NCBI GenBank assembly: GCA_003024175.1
Contig: MDYQ01000229.1
Location: 1-64,000 of the forward strand
Length of the DNA: 64,000 bases
Direction of reading: 5' to 3'
Origin: Planoprotostelium fungivorum
Lineage: Eukaryota > Evosea > Variosea > Cavosteliida > Cavosteliaceae
A program made the position numbers and the translations under genes. Below the pieces are notes generated by a model. It had not been told where the DNA came from, did no database searches, and saw only the letters and a program-made list of their open reading frames with translations. Positions 1 through 11,283 of this stretch are shown piece after piece (the stretch's first letter is position 1; each line of letters begins with the position of its first letter).

Positions 1-422
1 GGCAAAGGATCGTTGAAGATGTTGCGGATAGAACTGAGATGCTTCTCTACGGGCGGTAGAACGAAGGACTTATTTGCAGAGGCGGAATCGTATTCGAACG
101 ACCATTGATTGTAGTTGAGCGATACTTTAGTCAGCGTTCGTCTGTACAGAGTTCCAGGCACGATCGAGATCGGCTGGTGATATTGCCTTTGTCTTCGACC
201 GAAGGCTTCGTCTTGATGTTCCGCCACTGTAGGCTTCTCGAGAGGGGACAGGCGTGAGTAACACTCCATGATGATGGTGTTGAGAGCTTTCAACTTGCTC
301 AGCTCTGTTCTAAGATCTTGTTGTGCGTCAGGCATGGTCTTCTTCTCCTCCTGTTGTCTTGATACTGCCTTCCTTGAAATCGTCCGTTCAGTTCCGGAGG
401 TCACAAGCCTCGCTTGGGCCAT
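1..422 (-). CDS. 5' part of an unrecognised protein, cut by the left edge
   Basis: An open frame reads leftwards from an ATG at 422 to the window edge without a stop (about 140 residues). It begins MAQARLVTSG, has a basic/Gln stretch (SRQQEEKKTM), a helical stretch (DLRTELSKLKALNTIIMECY) and then mixed sequence with YNQWSFEYDS. No family is recognised. The ATG sits inside CGTTGTAGATG. That same string is a 3' splice junction (CGTTGTAG|AT) in other genes here, so this could instead be the start of an internal exon, and an in-frame ATG at 335 is a second candidate. It is divergent from the gene starting at 833. That this is coding is fairly sure; the function is unknown. Confidence 0.55.
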   Translation of the reverse strand, partial: MAQARLVTSGTERTISRKAVSRQQEEKKTMPDAQQDLRTELSKLKALNTIIMECYSRLSPLEKPTVAEHQDEAFGRRQRQYHQPISIVPGTLYRRTLTKVSLNYNQWSFEYDSASANKSFVLPPVEKHLSSIRNIFNDPL

Positions 423-832
423 CTACAACGTAATTTGGGCCAGCGTATACTCGGTTTCGCGATGAGGTGAGAACATGAGTTAGCGTAGTGCAGCCATATA
501 TTTAGACGGGATACCGTGAAAGTAGGGATGAGCTCGAACGAAATATTGAAGAGGAATTGGATCGCGAGAGAAGCGGTCAATTATACAGGTTAGATTGTGT
601 AAGAGGTACCTCTATCCATGGTGCTTCTCTTTTCGCACGTGGTGTGTTTGTCTTATCAAGATGATGAGACATTTGAGACTGGTAGAGATCTGTGATTGAA
701 ATTTCAAACGGAATTATCGACAGCTTCAGCGTTCTACCGCACATGTCTGATCTCTAGATTCGTCCCTTCTACAGATAAATCACCAAACACACACACAGAC
801 ACCAACGAAGACAAACGAAGAAATCGAACGAG
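423..832. other. Divergent intergenic region, probable shared promoter
   Basis: About 410 bases lie between two divergent starts. No convincing coding exon is seen. The right end, 783-810, is CA-rich. No clear TATA box was found. Confidence 0.4.
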
Positions 833-3609
833 ATGCAAGGTTACACCGAGGAGAGGAAGATCTACCCCATGCAGAATCCATACGAACAGAAGAAACCTGA
901 AGAAGCCAGAGAGGCACTGAAGAACCTCGATGCGCCCTCTGAACAGGTGAATGCTGGACATTGGGACGGTGACTGATTGGTCCATAGAAGGGGTCATTCA
1001 AGGGAAAGTCTCCCGCTATTCCCTCTCCCATGTCTTCAAGGAGTCCTGTACCCTCTAAAGAGGCCGATGTTAGAGAGGCATCCAAAGAAGAACGATCAGA
1101 GGAGCCAAAGGATGAGCCCGCCACGGAGGACATCGAATCAACGATGGAAAAAACCAAATTAGAGGACAAAGAGAAAAAGGAAGAGAAGAAAGAAGAAAAG
1201 CAAGAGGAGAAAGAGGAAGAGAAGAAGGAGGAGAAGAAAGAGGAGAAGAAGGAAGAGTCCTCAGGTGCCTCCACCATCGAGCCACAAGGTCATTCTTTCT
1301 TCCTCACCTCAGACACTCACGATATCAACAGGAATGTCTCGCAGCTCCTCTTCATCTTCTCTCGATGACAAGAGTGGTCCTCAGATCGTCTGGTCCATGC
1401 AGGTGTGACACACTCATCTCTCATCGCATCTGATCCCCTCCACAGACAAAGAAGGGCAAGCCCGTCAGGTTCGCACCTCTCTCACTTGTCATCTCATCGC
1501 ACACCATCTCATCTCACCTCTCATATCTCACGTTCCATCACATGTCACATCATCTCACACATCATCTTCATCTCATCATCTCAACCTCTCATCACACATC
1601 GTCACCCACCATCACTCACCGTCTTCCAGTCTCCACGTCGGCGGCAAAGTGAAACAATTCGAAGAGAAAGTGAGAGAGGGTTGCTACATGCTCTACGCCT
1701 TCACGACAGCCTCCCTCCCCGGCGGAGACAAAGGTCCTCGGTACGTTGCAGCAGACATTCACGTCAAGTCAAAAGAAGGCAAGACGATGACACACGAAGT
1801 CTTCAAACTGCACTCTGCAGAGAAGACTCTGGCCATCGAATGGGTCGTGCCTAAGGGTGAGATGGCTTGTTGTAGATGGAAGTGACTGGCGCAGGGGAGA
1901 TGGCTACGGTGTTCATCCAGTTCAGACTCAATTCTCCTGTGGGACCTTTCAAGGTGATGACTTTGCATGATGATGATGATGATGTCTGATGGACGGAAGG
2001 TGATGGCGAAGATGTTTCGAAGAGATCATCCCGCCACTGATGGAGAGGGTACCATAGACACCTCCTACTCTACGTCTTTAGACAGCCTCGTCGGAGAGGT
2101 ACCCATTCATCATCGTCACCGTCATCATCATCATCATCCTCATCCCAAAGATGATCACGATCACGATCGTGACTCGAATTGTAGATGAAAGGAGAAACTG
2201 AAGTGAAGAAACTCGCCCGCGACTGTGGAATGATTCGTCCCTTCTTACTCCTCAGCGCGATGCACCCGGCGGCCAGACAGCAAGTGGCCGACATCCTGGG
2301 AATGTCCCTCTACGGTACGTACCGAACGTACACGTACTCATCTCACTTCCTATCAGATCCAGAGTTGGAGAACAATGGACAATTAGAAGCGTGGAAGATC
2401 ATCAGTAAGAACAGGAAGGGAATGCAGGCCAAGTGCATGCACAGCTACGAATCACTCAACCCTCGAAACTGGAAGGCGGGAAACGGTGCTAACTGGTTCG
2501 AGGTCCTGTACAGGTGAAATCTCGATGAAATTTCGTGGGAGGAGTTGATGTCATCAGGGTGATGACGGAGGTTCACAAGGGGGAAATGTCCTTCAAGGAA
2601 GAGATGAAGAGCTTGAAGAGCAAGGAGGTGAAATCTACGCGAAATTTCCCATTCGACTGAAATTTCGACGAAAGATGAAGGAGGCCAGTTGCTCCCGCGA
2701 CGACAAGAGGATGGAACAATTGGAGGTGATCCATCTACAACTCCCCGTGACGTCTCGACTCGTAATGACGACATCATAGGTCAGGCTGCTGAACGCCATC
2801 GCCGAGACTTTCTTTGACCAAAAGAAGAAAGACGAAGACTTTCAAACTCGTTTTAATCAATTGATTCAGAAGGATAACGTGAGACATTGTCGACAATCTA
2901 TGGTCGACATTAATTCGAATCAGGTCAAAGACATGATGAACAGGATAAGAGAGAAGGGCGTAGACAACGAGAACGTGAGTACGTACGTACGTACGTAACC
3001 TGAGGGGTGGACAGGTGTTACGTTTCACGGTTGGCTATGCCATGTGCCTGTTAGACGAACAGAAGGAGAAGGAAGACAAGAAGGAAGAATTACGCTCCAA
3101 CGAGGCCGAAAAACAAGACAAGATGGCGAGTTGTAGATCGATCCTTCATCTGACTCGTTGTAGAAGGTCAAATCTGGTTCTTCTTCAGAATTTCTGGGAA
3201 GTAGAGAGTACACTGCTTCCACTGCAAACGAAGACGAGACAAAGGACTTTGTCACTCTCATCCGCGAGAGGCTATTATTAGGTCAATACGACCCCAGGTG
3301 ACTTCATCTACAACGTTGTAGATCGTCACTGAACGAATCAGGAGCGCGGGACAGAAGGGAATGGCCTATGCGAAAAAGGCGGGAATCTGGCTGGGAAAAA
3401 AGGGCGCGAAACAGGTCGGCAAGCAGTACATCGCTCCCATGGTCATCGCTCCCATTTTCCCGCCCATTTTACTCCCCTGGATGGTGGGAAATCTAGTCCA
3501 CAAGTTCACGGGAGCTGATCACGAGGCTCTCTACCTCGTTGTAGTGCAGCTATTGCTCCAGAGGCTATTATTAGCAGCTCACGGGGTGGACATCAACGAA
3601 TACTTTTAA
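833..3609 (+). CDS. Multi-exon protein with Lys/Glu tract, family unknown
   Basis: Spliced reading starts MQGYTEERKIYPMQ at 833 and ends DINEYF-stop at 3609, through about 15 exons with consistent phases. In order: a short N-terminus, a Ser/Pro linker, a highly charged KKEEKKEEK tract (about 1159-1260), and a globular middle with YMLYAFTTASLPGGDKGPRY and WEVLYR-like segments. A charged helical stretch (SFKEEMKSLKSKEMKE) follows. The C-terminus has a hydrophobic segment (about 3430-3500, IAPMVIAPIFPPILLPWMV) and a Leu-rich end, so it may touch a membrane. One intron starts with the unusual donor GTTGTAGAT (3130); another holds a perfect 18-bp palindrome. AATAAA lies about 6 bases after the stop. 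No known domain is recognised; the exon chain is firm, the function open. Confidence 0.65.
3306..3323. repeat. Perfect 18-bp palindrome inside an intron
   Basis: ATCTACAACGTTGTAGAT equals its own reverse complement. It fills the middle of the intron at about 3299-3342, and GTGAC at the donor and GTCAC after the palindrome can pair too, so the intron RNA can fold into one long hairpin. It is two head-to-head copies of the dispersed 10-mer discussed in the findings. Confidence 0.9.
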
Positions 3610-3727
3610 ATAGAAATAAACGAGCGAGCCTTGTAGATGCGTCCCTACTCCCCGTCATGGAGAATCAGCTCCATCATCTACTCCACCCGTCGAATTTCAA
3701 AGAAAACTCGCGATCCTTTCTTTATGT

Positions 3728-5401
3728 CTATATCGTAGCCAGTACCATGAGAGCGACACCCCCTCCCACCACGAGCAGTGACACGAACCACCACACGAGA
3801 CTGGCCAAGGCCGTCACCTCTCTAAAGACAATGATACCCCACAGACCCGACACGACCAGCGCCAACTGGAGGGGTCAACCCCATCTACAACGAGCCGCTC
3901 CGGCCTCCCACCTGGGTCAACGGGAAGCCGAGCTTGAGACCGAGATAAGTCGTGGCGTAGATGGAGAAGCCGTTACCAATGCTCCAAATGAGACCGGTCA
4001 AGAGGCCGGGGACCAAGGCCACGCGGACGTGCCTGGGGTCGTCAGAAATGTCGACCGAGACGCAAGGCCGAACGCAGTGGTCGACGTTGTTTCACGCACC
4101 AGACGGGGCGTTGACGTCTGAATAAAAAGTAGGCCAAGGCACAGACGGGAGTGATGGCTAAGACACCTGGTGCGAGTTCAAAATTGAGACGTACAATGAA
4201 GACATACCGATGGAAAAAGAGATGACGAAGGTGATGACGATGTCTTTCGGGGCACCTCTCATGGGCACCAACATACTACCGTTCATGGCTCTACACACTC
4301 GTCAGTATAGAAGAGAAGCAGATGAAGAGGAGGACCCACCCCAGAAGAACGGCACAGATGAGACCGATGGTGGAATTTTTCTTCGGTTCACCGATGGGAA
4401 GAGCGGGTTCGTCGTTGTACGATTTTCGGCTGAGTGGCGTCAGAAAAAGACGTACGATAATCGGATGAAAAATGATTTTAAAGCTTAAGGGGCTCACCTT
4501 CCGTCAACGTTGATCGCCTTCGGTTTATCTGTTTCGATTCAGTGAAACAATAAAATCATTTGAAATGGATTTCGTCTGTGGAAATGAAACGTGAACCAGG
4601 TCGTGAACACCAAATGAATTAAAATGGAAGCAAACTCACCCTCACCGTGCAACAGGGGTGAGGTCTCGTGGATGGGACTGTAGGCAGGTGTGTATACGGT
4701 AGAGTTTTGGTCCTTCTTCTTCTTACCCAGATTGGCCACAAACTCGGAAGAGCTTAGAGACAGCAACAAGACTCCCACGACAAGGACGGCGATTCCAGAG
4801 TAGCTGTAGCGAGGGGACTGGACACCATCGAGGAAGGCTCCCCAGATGAAGCTAACGACGACTGGAAGGATGAGATGAGAGTGTGAGGTGATAGAACTCA
4901 CTGGTCACACCGGCCCTGGAAGAGGTGAATCAGACGTCGGATTACGGATGGCTCACCAGACTCCGACGGCGACAGACATTCCGAGGTGATTGATGGCGAA
5001 GATGGAGAGGATGGAGGCGGGAACCCAACAGGCGGCACTGATGAAACCTTGTCGAACGTGAATGAATGAATAAAAGGTGGCGTCTAACCATAGTAAGTGA
5101 AACGGAACTCGTCGTGAGCCCAGGCCAAAACGATCCAAGAGCTGAGAAAGATGGAGATCGAGTAATACACCTGCATCGATCAGAATATCATCCGACTCTA
5201 AGACAGTAATCGGAACCTGAAATACGACGGGATCCACGTTCGCTTTGACGACGCGCCTCGACTTTAGAGGTACGGCTGCGGCTAAATCAATGGAAGTGTC
5301 AAGTTATTACAGTCACCAAAGGATCCAAAGAAGAGGATTGCGCCGACGACTGCGGCGTATCCTTTCTGTTGTTCGGTCAACTGAGACAGATCGATAGCCA
5401 T
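3728..5401 (-). CDS. TMEM144-like ten-TM sugar/drug-type transporter
   Basis: The spliced protein starts MAIDLSQLTEQQKGYAAVVG (ATG at 5401) and ends GVALMVLATI-stop at 3728. It shows the TMEM144/GRP transporter plan: FFGSFAAAVPLKSRRVV in the first half, WAGVTIVVSFIWGAFLDG, a cytoplasmic loop (SPIHETSPLLHGED), LLGAMNGSMLVPMRGAPKD starting the second half, then GLLTGLIWSIGNGFSIYATT, FPLTQLALVVSGLWGIIVF and a last TM helix. The halves are internally duplicated, as in drug/metabolite transporters. About nine introns of 38-110 nt were traced with frame kept. The intron around 3883 carries CGTTGTAGAT in the sense strand. Substrate is unknown: the family includes bacterial glucose/ribose uptake proteins, but animal TMEM144 is poorly defined. 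Family call strong. Confidence 0.85.
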
Positions 5402-5812
5402 TGAGAATGCGTTTTCGGGAGGCAGTGCCGCGGTTTGTTTGTAGACTGAGAATAAAGCGCGATATGTCAGATTTTCACTGGCTGCTGTGTATGGGCAATA
5501 GAGGTCTGAACTCCAACAGGGACAAATTGATCGTCTCACTGTCTGTTGAGAGTCTGCGAGGAAGTGACTGTCTGAAGACGTCTATTCTGCGGAACTAAAA
5601 GGAAATAAACCCATTTCAATAGGATGTGCGACATTCCATGTGTGCATGTGAGAGGGTGATGAAGCTTTACCAGTCAATAGACAATAAGATATTGAATGGC
5701 CCTCGTGATATCGATACAACAAACCACCTCAAAGGACATACATGATGAAGAAATGGATCTCAACTCACAGAAACAGGAGATGACATCTATGAATCTACTT
5801 CTTTATACACTT
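5402..5812. other. Spacer between two minus-strand genes
   Basis: This holds the 5' flank of the transporter gene and the 3' flank of the carboxypeptidase gene. No exon could be supported in any frame. Confidence 0.4.
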
Positions 5813-8051
5813 CTATACCATGGCAAATGTTTCTCTGTGGCGACTGACGAACCTCTTCGCCCTGTCGTTCCTCACCAAAAAGATAATGACGGCCCTGTAG
5901 ATGTCATCAGCTGATCCTGTACCACTCAAACACTCACACGACGACAAAGATACCAAAGACGATTACGGTGTAGGGAAATCGGCTCTCAGCGTCGGGGTTG
6001 GGAAACACTTGGACTCCGAGGTCGATCGCAGACGAGCTCTGTCATCATGTGAGATCATCATCATCATACCATCATCATCATCAAGATGCTCACCTCCACG
6101 TTACGCAGAGAATACTGCGACGTCTGGTTCTCGGCTCCAAAGACGAAATCGAGTCTGGCCACCTGTCCCTCCTTCACCTCTGCTGCCCGTCAACCCCAAT
6201 CTACAACGCGCCACTCACCGACGCTCTGAACCAGGTCGGGGTAACCGTTTGAACGAGCGGTCACGCTGTACGTACCAGGCATTAAGAGTCTGTAATACTC
6301 TCCGTTTCTTGATCTGACATCCTTGTCTATACCGGAGACTGTGACACGGGCGGCGACAGGTTTACCGGCGGCATCTGTCGTCACGCCCTTGAAGCCACGA
6401 TGTACCTGTGTGGGTGAGAACTGGCGGGTTGTAGTGCGTCGAACCTGCTCGGCGAACGACAGCATGGATTCCTTGTTGAGCTCCCAGTAGTGAGCCAGCT
6501 CGTTTTTTGGTGGATATTTGTTGTCACTGACTTCCAATGTAATTTCGAAACAATCTGCATTGACGTAGTTCCAATCCTACAGCGATGCGTTGGCGGGAGA
6601 TTCAAATTTCGAACGTTGGTTCACCTGCATGCCACCGTACAGAGTGTACCAAGCGGCACCGTTCGTGATACCGTCTTTGAATTCGTGATTGTTCTTCATG
6701 TCCGAGTTGTTCTCTGAATAGACCGAGGCGAGATTCTGAGAAATTTCAATCTACAACTTGCCAGACGAAAATACCTTGAAGAGGTCATCGTCTGGGCATG
6801 GGCTGGGATTTCCCTGGGAAAATTGTCCGTTGGACAGACCGTCCCAAGGATAATTGGCCACCACGGCGCCTCCGTGAAAATTCGCAGATAATACAAAGTG
6901 ACGGCTCTTGATCCAGCGAGTCATGACTTCAACCTCTACATGTTCGCGTCAGTGATGATCGTGGCGATGATCATGTTGGTGATCGCATGAGACATGAGAT
7001 AGGTCACCGGGTTGCATGGCAGTCTGACGCTTCTTGAAGTGGTCGTCAAAGTTTCTGTTCAGATCGATTCCTCTGAAGTTTTCTCTCTGGCCTATTTTTC
7101 TCATCAGCCTTCCACATCCACCGGTGCACCATGGCAGGTTGATGATGATCGTGTGGTGATGATGAAGACTTACTCAATTTGAATCCGTCGGGGTTCATTG
7201 TGGGTACCAGTGAAATGTGTGTCGTCTGCAAAAAATTGACGAAGCGTGAGTTATTCTTGGAATACTCGGAACAGAGCTGGTGAGCAAAGGAGAGAACGAG
7301 CTCTCTGCAGAAGATCATCAGATCGTGGATGATGATGTGGAATGATGATGAATCACCTTCCGGTGGTCTCGTCTCCGTGCATGTTGGCGACGTATTTGAA
7401 TTCTGGTTCTAACTTTCCCTTCTTCTCCACGTTCTCAGAGATGTCGATGGCCTTCTCATGTTCAGCCACAATGTCTCCATTGCATCCAACTCACCCAGAT
7501 GTCTTGTCCTTGCACGGACTTTCCTATGCTGTAGGCTTCTGAAGCAATATCGGGGTATTGCTTGTGAAGCTCTGCAAAGAAAGATTGGATTGCATTATTG
7601 TCGTGGTAATCGTGAGGGGCGATATCGTCGCTGTTCACATCGCGCTTCGTGCGAATGGCTATATAAGGTGAGAAGATGGAAGGATGGGAAACAAAGAGGT
7701 TACATGTTTCGGGCACGACGGGGGGAATGGAGGCTAGCTGAAAGTTGTGGAGTTCCAAAGTTTCCTTCTCTTTCGGTGTGACGACGATCTGTGGATGAAT
7801 TTAGATATTGCAAAATGGTTGTGGAAACTGACCTCCATCTCGAGTGAGCCCTCTACTCTCTTCCTCGCATGAACCACCTGGCTCTTTTTAGACGTCCGCT
7901 CATTCAAATGTGGTCTCACCTGCATTTCACCACCCATTACCTTGGTCAGGTGTTGAAGGTGCTGTTCATCTTTTACAAGTACTGCTACAGACTCGTGTCT
8001 CAGCGCTGCAGCGCACGCCAAGACGGCGAGAAAGAGGATGATGTTCCTCAT
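5813..8051 (-). CDS. Membrane-anchored M14 metallocarboxypeptidase (CPD/CPE type)
   Basis: It starts MRNIILFLAVLACAAALRHE, a signal peptide. A pro-like region leads to the M14 catalytic domain: ANMHGDETTGRE (zinc His and Glu), VPTMNPDGF, GIDLNRNFDD (substrate Arg), SANFHGGAVVANYPWD (third zinc His) and CFEITLEVSDNKYPP (catalytic Glu). All key residues are present, so it should be active, trimming C-terminal basic residues as N/E-type carboxypeptidases do. A transthyretin-like domain follows (VHRGFKGVTTDAAGKPVAAR), then a TM helix (YTVIVFGIFVVVAVIIFLV) and a short basic tail ending RHRETFAMV-stop. Topology matches carboxypeptidase D with one catalytic unit. About ten introns were traced; those at 6199 and 6751 carry GTTGTAGAT. 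Likely in the secretory pathway or on the cell surface. Confidence 0.9.
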
Positions 8052-8489
8052 GTTGGAAGAATGCGATGTGTTTTTGTGATGCCGATTTTATTTTGAACGG
8101 CTTTCGGGCATTTCATTTGCCACAAAGTTCCAGTCAGGAAACGCTGTGCATCCAACTGACCACAATCCAGTATCAACTTCCATTGCGTTACCATGGAAGC
8201 CCCCCATTTTGGGTAGACACGTGGCTTCATGTTATCTTCGAAGCCCTCCGATCACTCATCGTGGACGTGTCCTTCCTTCTCTTTGAACTGTTCCTCCACC
8301 TCTATCGTCCACGAGCATGCATGTTCCCCCGTCAATTGAGATTGGCTGAGAAATTGAAATTTCGAGGAAAGACCAACATTTCAGAATGACGTTTCACCGC
8401 GTTGAAGAGAGACCGGAGCAAAAATGGCAGTATCACTTATTCCAGAATCGAACAGACACCGGCTGATCATCATCATCATCGCATAGAAG
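8052..8489. other. Divergent promoter region of carboxypeptidase and DnaJ genes
   Basis: About 440 bases lie between the two starts. A CCAAT box on the minus strand (ATTGG at 8341) and a heat-shock-element-like triplet are the only marked signals. No exon was found. Confidence 0.4.
8355..8369 (+). promoter_or_regulatory. Possible heat-shock element upstream of DnaJ
   Basis: TGAAATTTCGAGGAA reads as nGAAn-nTTCn with a third unit GGA instead of GAA, about 120 bases before the DnaJ start. Heat-shock control would suit a DnaJ gene. GAAATTTC is common in this genome, however, including introns, so this may be chance. Confidence 0.3.
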
Positions 8490-10026
8490 ATGGTAAAGGA
8501 GACGAAATTCTATGACCTGTTGGAGGTTACTCCCGAGGCCAACACGAACGATCTGAAGAAGGCATACAGAAAGTTGGCTATGAAGTATCACCCGGATAAG
8601 AACCCCAACAACGAGGCCGCAGCCGAGAAGGTGAGTGCTACTGTCGTTGACAATGCAGTCTGTCTGATTCTTCCGACAGTTCAAAGAGATCAGTGCTGCA
8701 TACGAAGCCCTGAGCGACGAGAAGAAGAGAGAGATCTATGATAAATACGGAGAAGAAGCCCTGAAGGAGGGAGGTGGAATGCACTCCGCCGAAGACATCT
8801 TCTCTTCATTCTTTGGAGGGGGTGGCTTCTCCTCCTTTTTCGGAGGTGGTGGTCAGAGAGGCCCGAGGAAAACGGAAGACATCCAACACGATATCCAAGT
8901 TTCATTGGAGGATCTGTACAAGGGAAAACATTCCAAGCTTGCCGTCACGAGAAACGTTCTTTGCAACAAGTGCGAAGGAAAGGGAACGAAATCGACCGAA
9001 GGTCCTTCCAAGTGTAAGACGTGCAATGGAAGAGGTGCCAGAATGGTCCAGAGACAGATCGGTCCCGGCATGATCCAACAGATGCAGGTGAGAACACCTC
9101 CATCTCCACTCTCCTCTTCGAATGTCTCTTCATCATCTGATATGATAATCAGGTTGCATGCCAAGATTGTCAAGGACAAGGAGAGACGATCAAGCCAGAG
9201 GATCAATGCCCCCAATGCAAGGGAAAGAAGGTCATGAAAGAGAAGAAGATCCTCACGGTGTACATAGACAGAGGCATGAAGCATGGACAGAAGATCACCT
9301 TTGCCGGTGAATCTGACGAGGCGGTGAGTCATCTACAACGCTGTAGATCAGCGACTCATCTTCCATCAGCCGGGCATGGAACCTGGAGACATCGTCTTTT
9401 GCCTCATCGAGAAGAAGCACGAGCTCTTCAAGCGTCAAGGAAACGACCTCTACATGGAGGTGAGTCTTCGATCCATCATGCAGATGTGATGTTGACGTGT
9501 CATCCAGGTCACCATCCCTCTCATTGAAGCCCTTGGTGGCTTAAACTTGTCCATCAAGCACCTCGACGATCGTGTCTTATTGGTTCAAACAGGAAAGGAT
9601 GAAGTCATCTCACACGGTGATGTCCACACGATCGAGGGCGAAGGTGACGAGAAATCATTTTATTTCGTTTTATTTCACCGCAGACGTTGACTCGTCCTTC
9701 AGGTATGCCGAAACACAAGGACCCCGAGTCATGCGGTAGACTCTATATCAAATTCTCTGTCCAATTCCCCAAGTCAGGGACGCTGAAGGAGAACCAACTG
9801 AAGGAGTTGGAGAAGATTCTGCCTCCACGTAACAACGTCAAGGTGAGACGACAAATGTAGAGAGGGTTGCTGATGTGATGGACAGATCACGAGCGACATG
9901 GAGAAGGTGAAGATGCAAAAGGTCAACTTGAACGAGCAGAAGAGAGATCAAGAGAAACAGAGACAAGAGGCTTATGATGAGGACGAACAACAGGGAGGAA
10001 GAGGCGTGCAATGTGCGCAACAATAA
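8490..10026 (+). CDS. Type I DnaJ / Hsp40 co-chaperone, Ydj1/DNAJA type with CaaX end
   Basis: Starts [20 protein letters not shown]. The J domain holds [10 protein letters not shown] (intact HPD), so it should stimulate Hsp70 ATPase. Next come a Gly/Phe region ([18 protein letters not shown]) and four zinc-finger repeats: [24 protein letters not shown] and CPQCKGKK. Substrate-binding beta domains follow ([37 protein letters not shown]). The protein ends VQCAQQ-stop. CAQQ fits a CaaX prenylation box like that of Ydj1 and DNAJA1/2, which tethers them to ER and other membranes. About seven introns; the one at 9325-9370 carries a near-perfect palindrome. AATAAA overlaps the stop codon (10022-10027). 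Confidence 0.95.
9331..9348. repeat. Near-perfect palindrome inside a DnaJ intron
   Basis: ATCTACAACGCTGTAGAT is the same palindrome as at 3306 with one mismatch. GAGTC next to the donor and GACTC after the palindrome are complementary, so this intron can also fold into a hairpin that covers its 5' splice site. Confidence 0.85.
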
Positions 10027-10120
10027 ATGTTTGGGAAATGCATTTTATTGGTTGCATCGCGGTCTGACTCAATGCGATGATGTGATACATCTCTGAAGAG
10101 GTTTGGAAGAATACGAGAGG

Positions 10121-10460
10121 ATGGGTCGTCACCACGCCTCCATAGACATGAAGAGAATCTCGGTTCGTGTGCTCGACAACATGATGCAACAGGCGTATCT
10201 CGATGATGAGGGGTAATCAATGGAGACAAAGTGTAACGATGCGATCAGACACCCGGCCGTCCGTGGGGTGCTCGCTGAGCAGAACAAGGGCGACATGTCA
10301 TTTGAACACCACATCGACAGAAGACAACATGAGCAACGATGGGCAGGAGCAACCGACTCCCGACAGAGACGCCCGAGACACTGGTAACAGAGTTTCTAAC
10401 GAGGGATGCTGCCATAACTCCGTCAGGAGGAGAAGATTGTTGATTCCTCACCTTATCTGA
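10121..10460 (+). CDS. Possible small multi-exon gene, function unknown
   Basis: A reading MGRHHASIDMKRISVRV from an ATG at 10121 continues across a GT-AG intron (about 10212-10250) into HPAVRGVLAEQNKGDMSF and EQRWAGATDS, then perhaps across a second intron to a short basic end. Two exons staying open in phase across a plausible intron is the only support. The frame could begin further upstream. No family is recognised. Confidence 0.35.
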
Positions 10461-10589
10461 AGCTAATAGTTGATCTTCTCTCTTTCTCTTCTGGTTTGAT
10501 CATTGGCATCATCTCCTCGTCCAACAAGTCTTCATTAATAAATCATACAATACATGTCTTCCCCACCTGATTTATACGTTTCTTCCTTA

Positions 10590-11135
10590 TTATCTCCCTT
10601 CTTCATTTTCTTCGCAGCCTGTCTTGGTCATCACCGTCTTCCACATCATCCCCTCACGATCGTCTTCTTTGCCAGTTGTTGGTCCAATTTCTTCATCTGA
10701 CGTAGCGCCTCCATCATCTGTCGACTCTTCCATCGTGATCTCGTTGGCCCAAAAGATCGGTGCATCGATCTGAGTTGCCTCGGTACGTATTCATCGAGTA
10801 TCTGCGCACTCCATCTGCCTCCACCTTCTCCAGCAGGTCGGAGAAGTTTCCAGGATGATTCACTATGGGGACCTCTTCAACGGCACCACTGAGAAGGTGC
10901 GCTGTTCATCTTCTTCGATGGAGTGATGTCGTTTGTTTTGACATGCGAAGAGGAAGGAGATGTAACTGGCTCTGAAGCTTTCTTCCCTGCTAACTGGGAA
11001 TCCTTCGACTGATGGACATAAGCGAATCGACCTTTTGGGTGAGAAGGTAGCTTCTGAATTACAATCAGTCCCTGTTGGATCGACGTACCTAACCAGAATA
11101 GTATAAAACCTACTTGGGGGGGCAGAAAAGACCAA
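10590..11135 (-). CDS. Possible gene with acidic C-terminus, poorly resolved
   Basis: On the minus strand a frame reads EEVPIVNHPGNFSDLLEKVE, crosses a 40-nt GT-AG intron (about 10773-10812) into IDAPIFWANEITMEESTDD, and ends in an acidic tail at 10590. Its 5' exons, towards the inverted-repeat element copy at 11155, could not be joined with confidence. No domain is recognised. The gene may be real, but limits and start are uncertain. Confidence 0.35.
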
Positions 11136-11154
11136 GCCCCTGCGGGGGGGGATG

Positions 11155-11283
11155 TCACATCTTAGGGAGGGTACCAGGTCATTGATGACAGTTCACCCAG
11201 GTGTAGAATCACCTGGGCTACACGGTGGTGTATTCCATTTTTTCGTCCGGACGTTTGTAACAGAGAAAAGTGCTAATGTACGC
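11155..11283 (+). mobile_element. MITE-like element, copy 1 (left end lost)
   Basis: About 129 bases match 36519-36647 at roughly 92% by eye, ending with the same inverted-repeat end (AGTGCTAATGTACGC). The left terminal repeat seen in copy 2 is missing and replaced by a G-run. Both copies follow a CCCTGCGGGGGG string. Inside is a perfect hairpin, CCCAGGTG-TAGAAT-CACCTGGG (about 11199-11220), and CGTCCGGACG. No coding capacity, so non-autonomous. Confidence 0.7.

Noticed and set aside
2978-2997. ACGTACGTACGT run
   Set aside because: A short tetranucleotide microsatellite inside an intron, nothing more.
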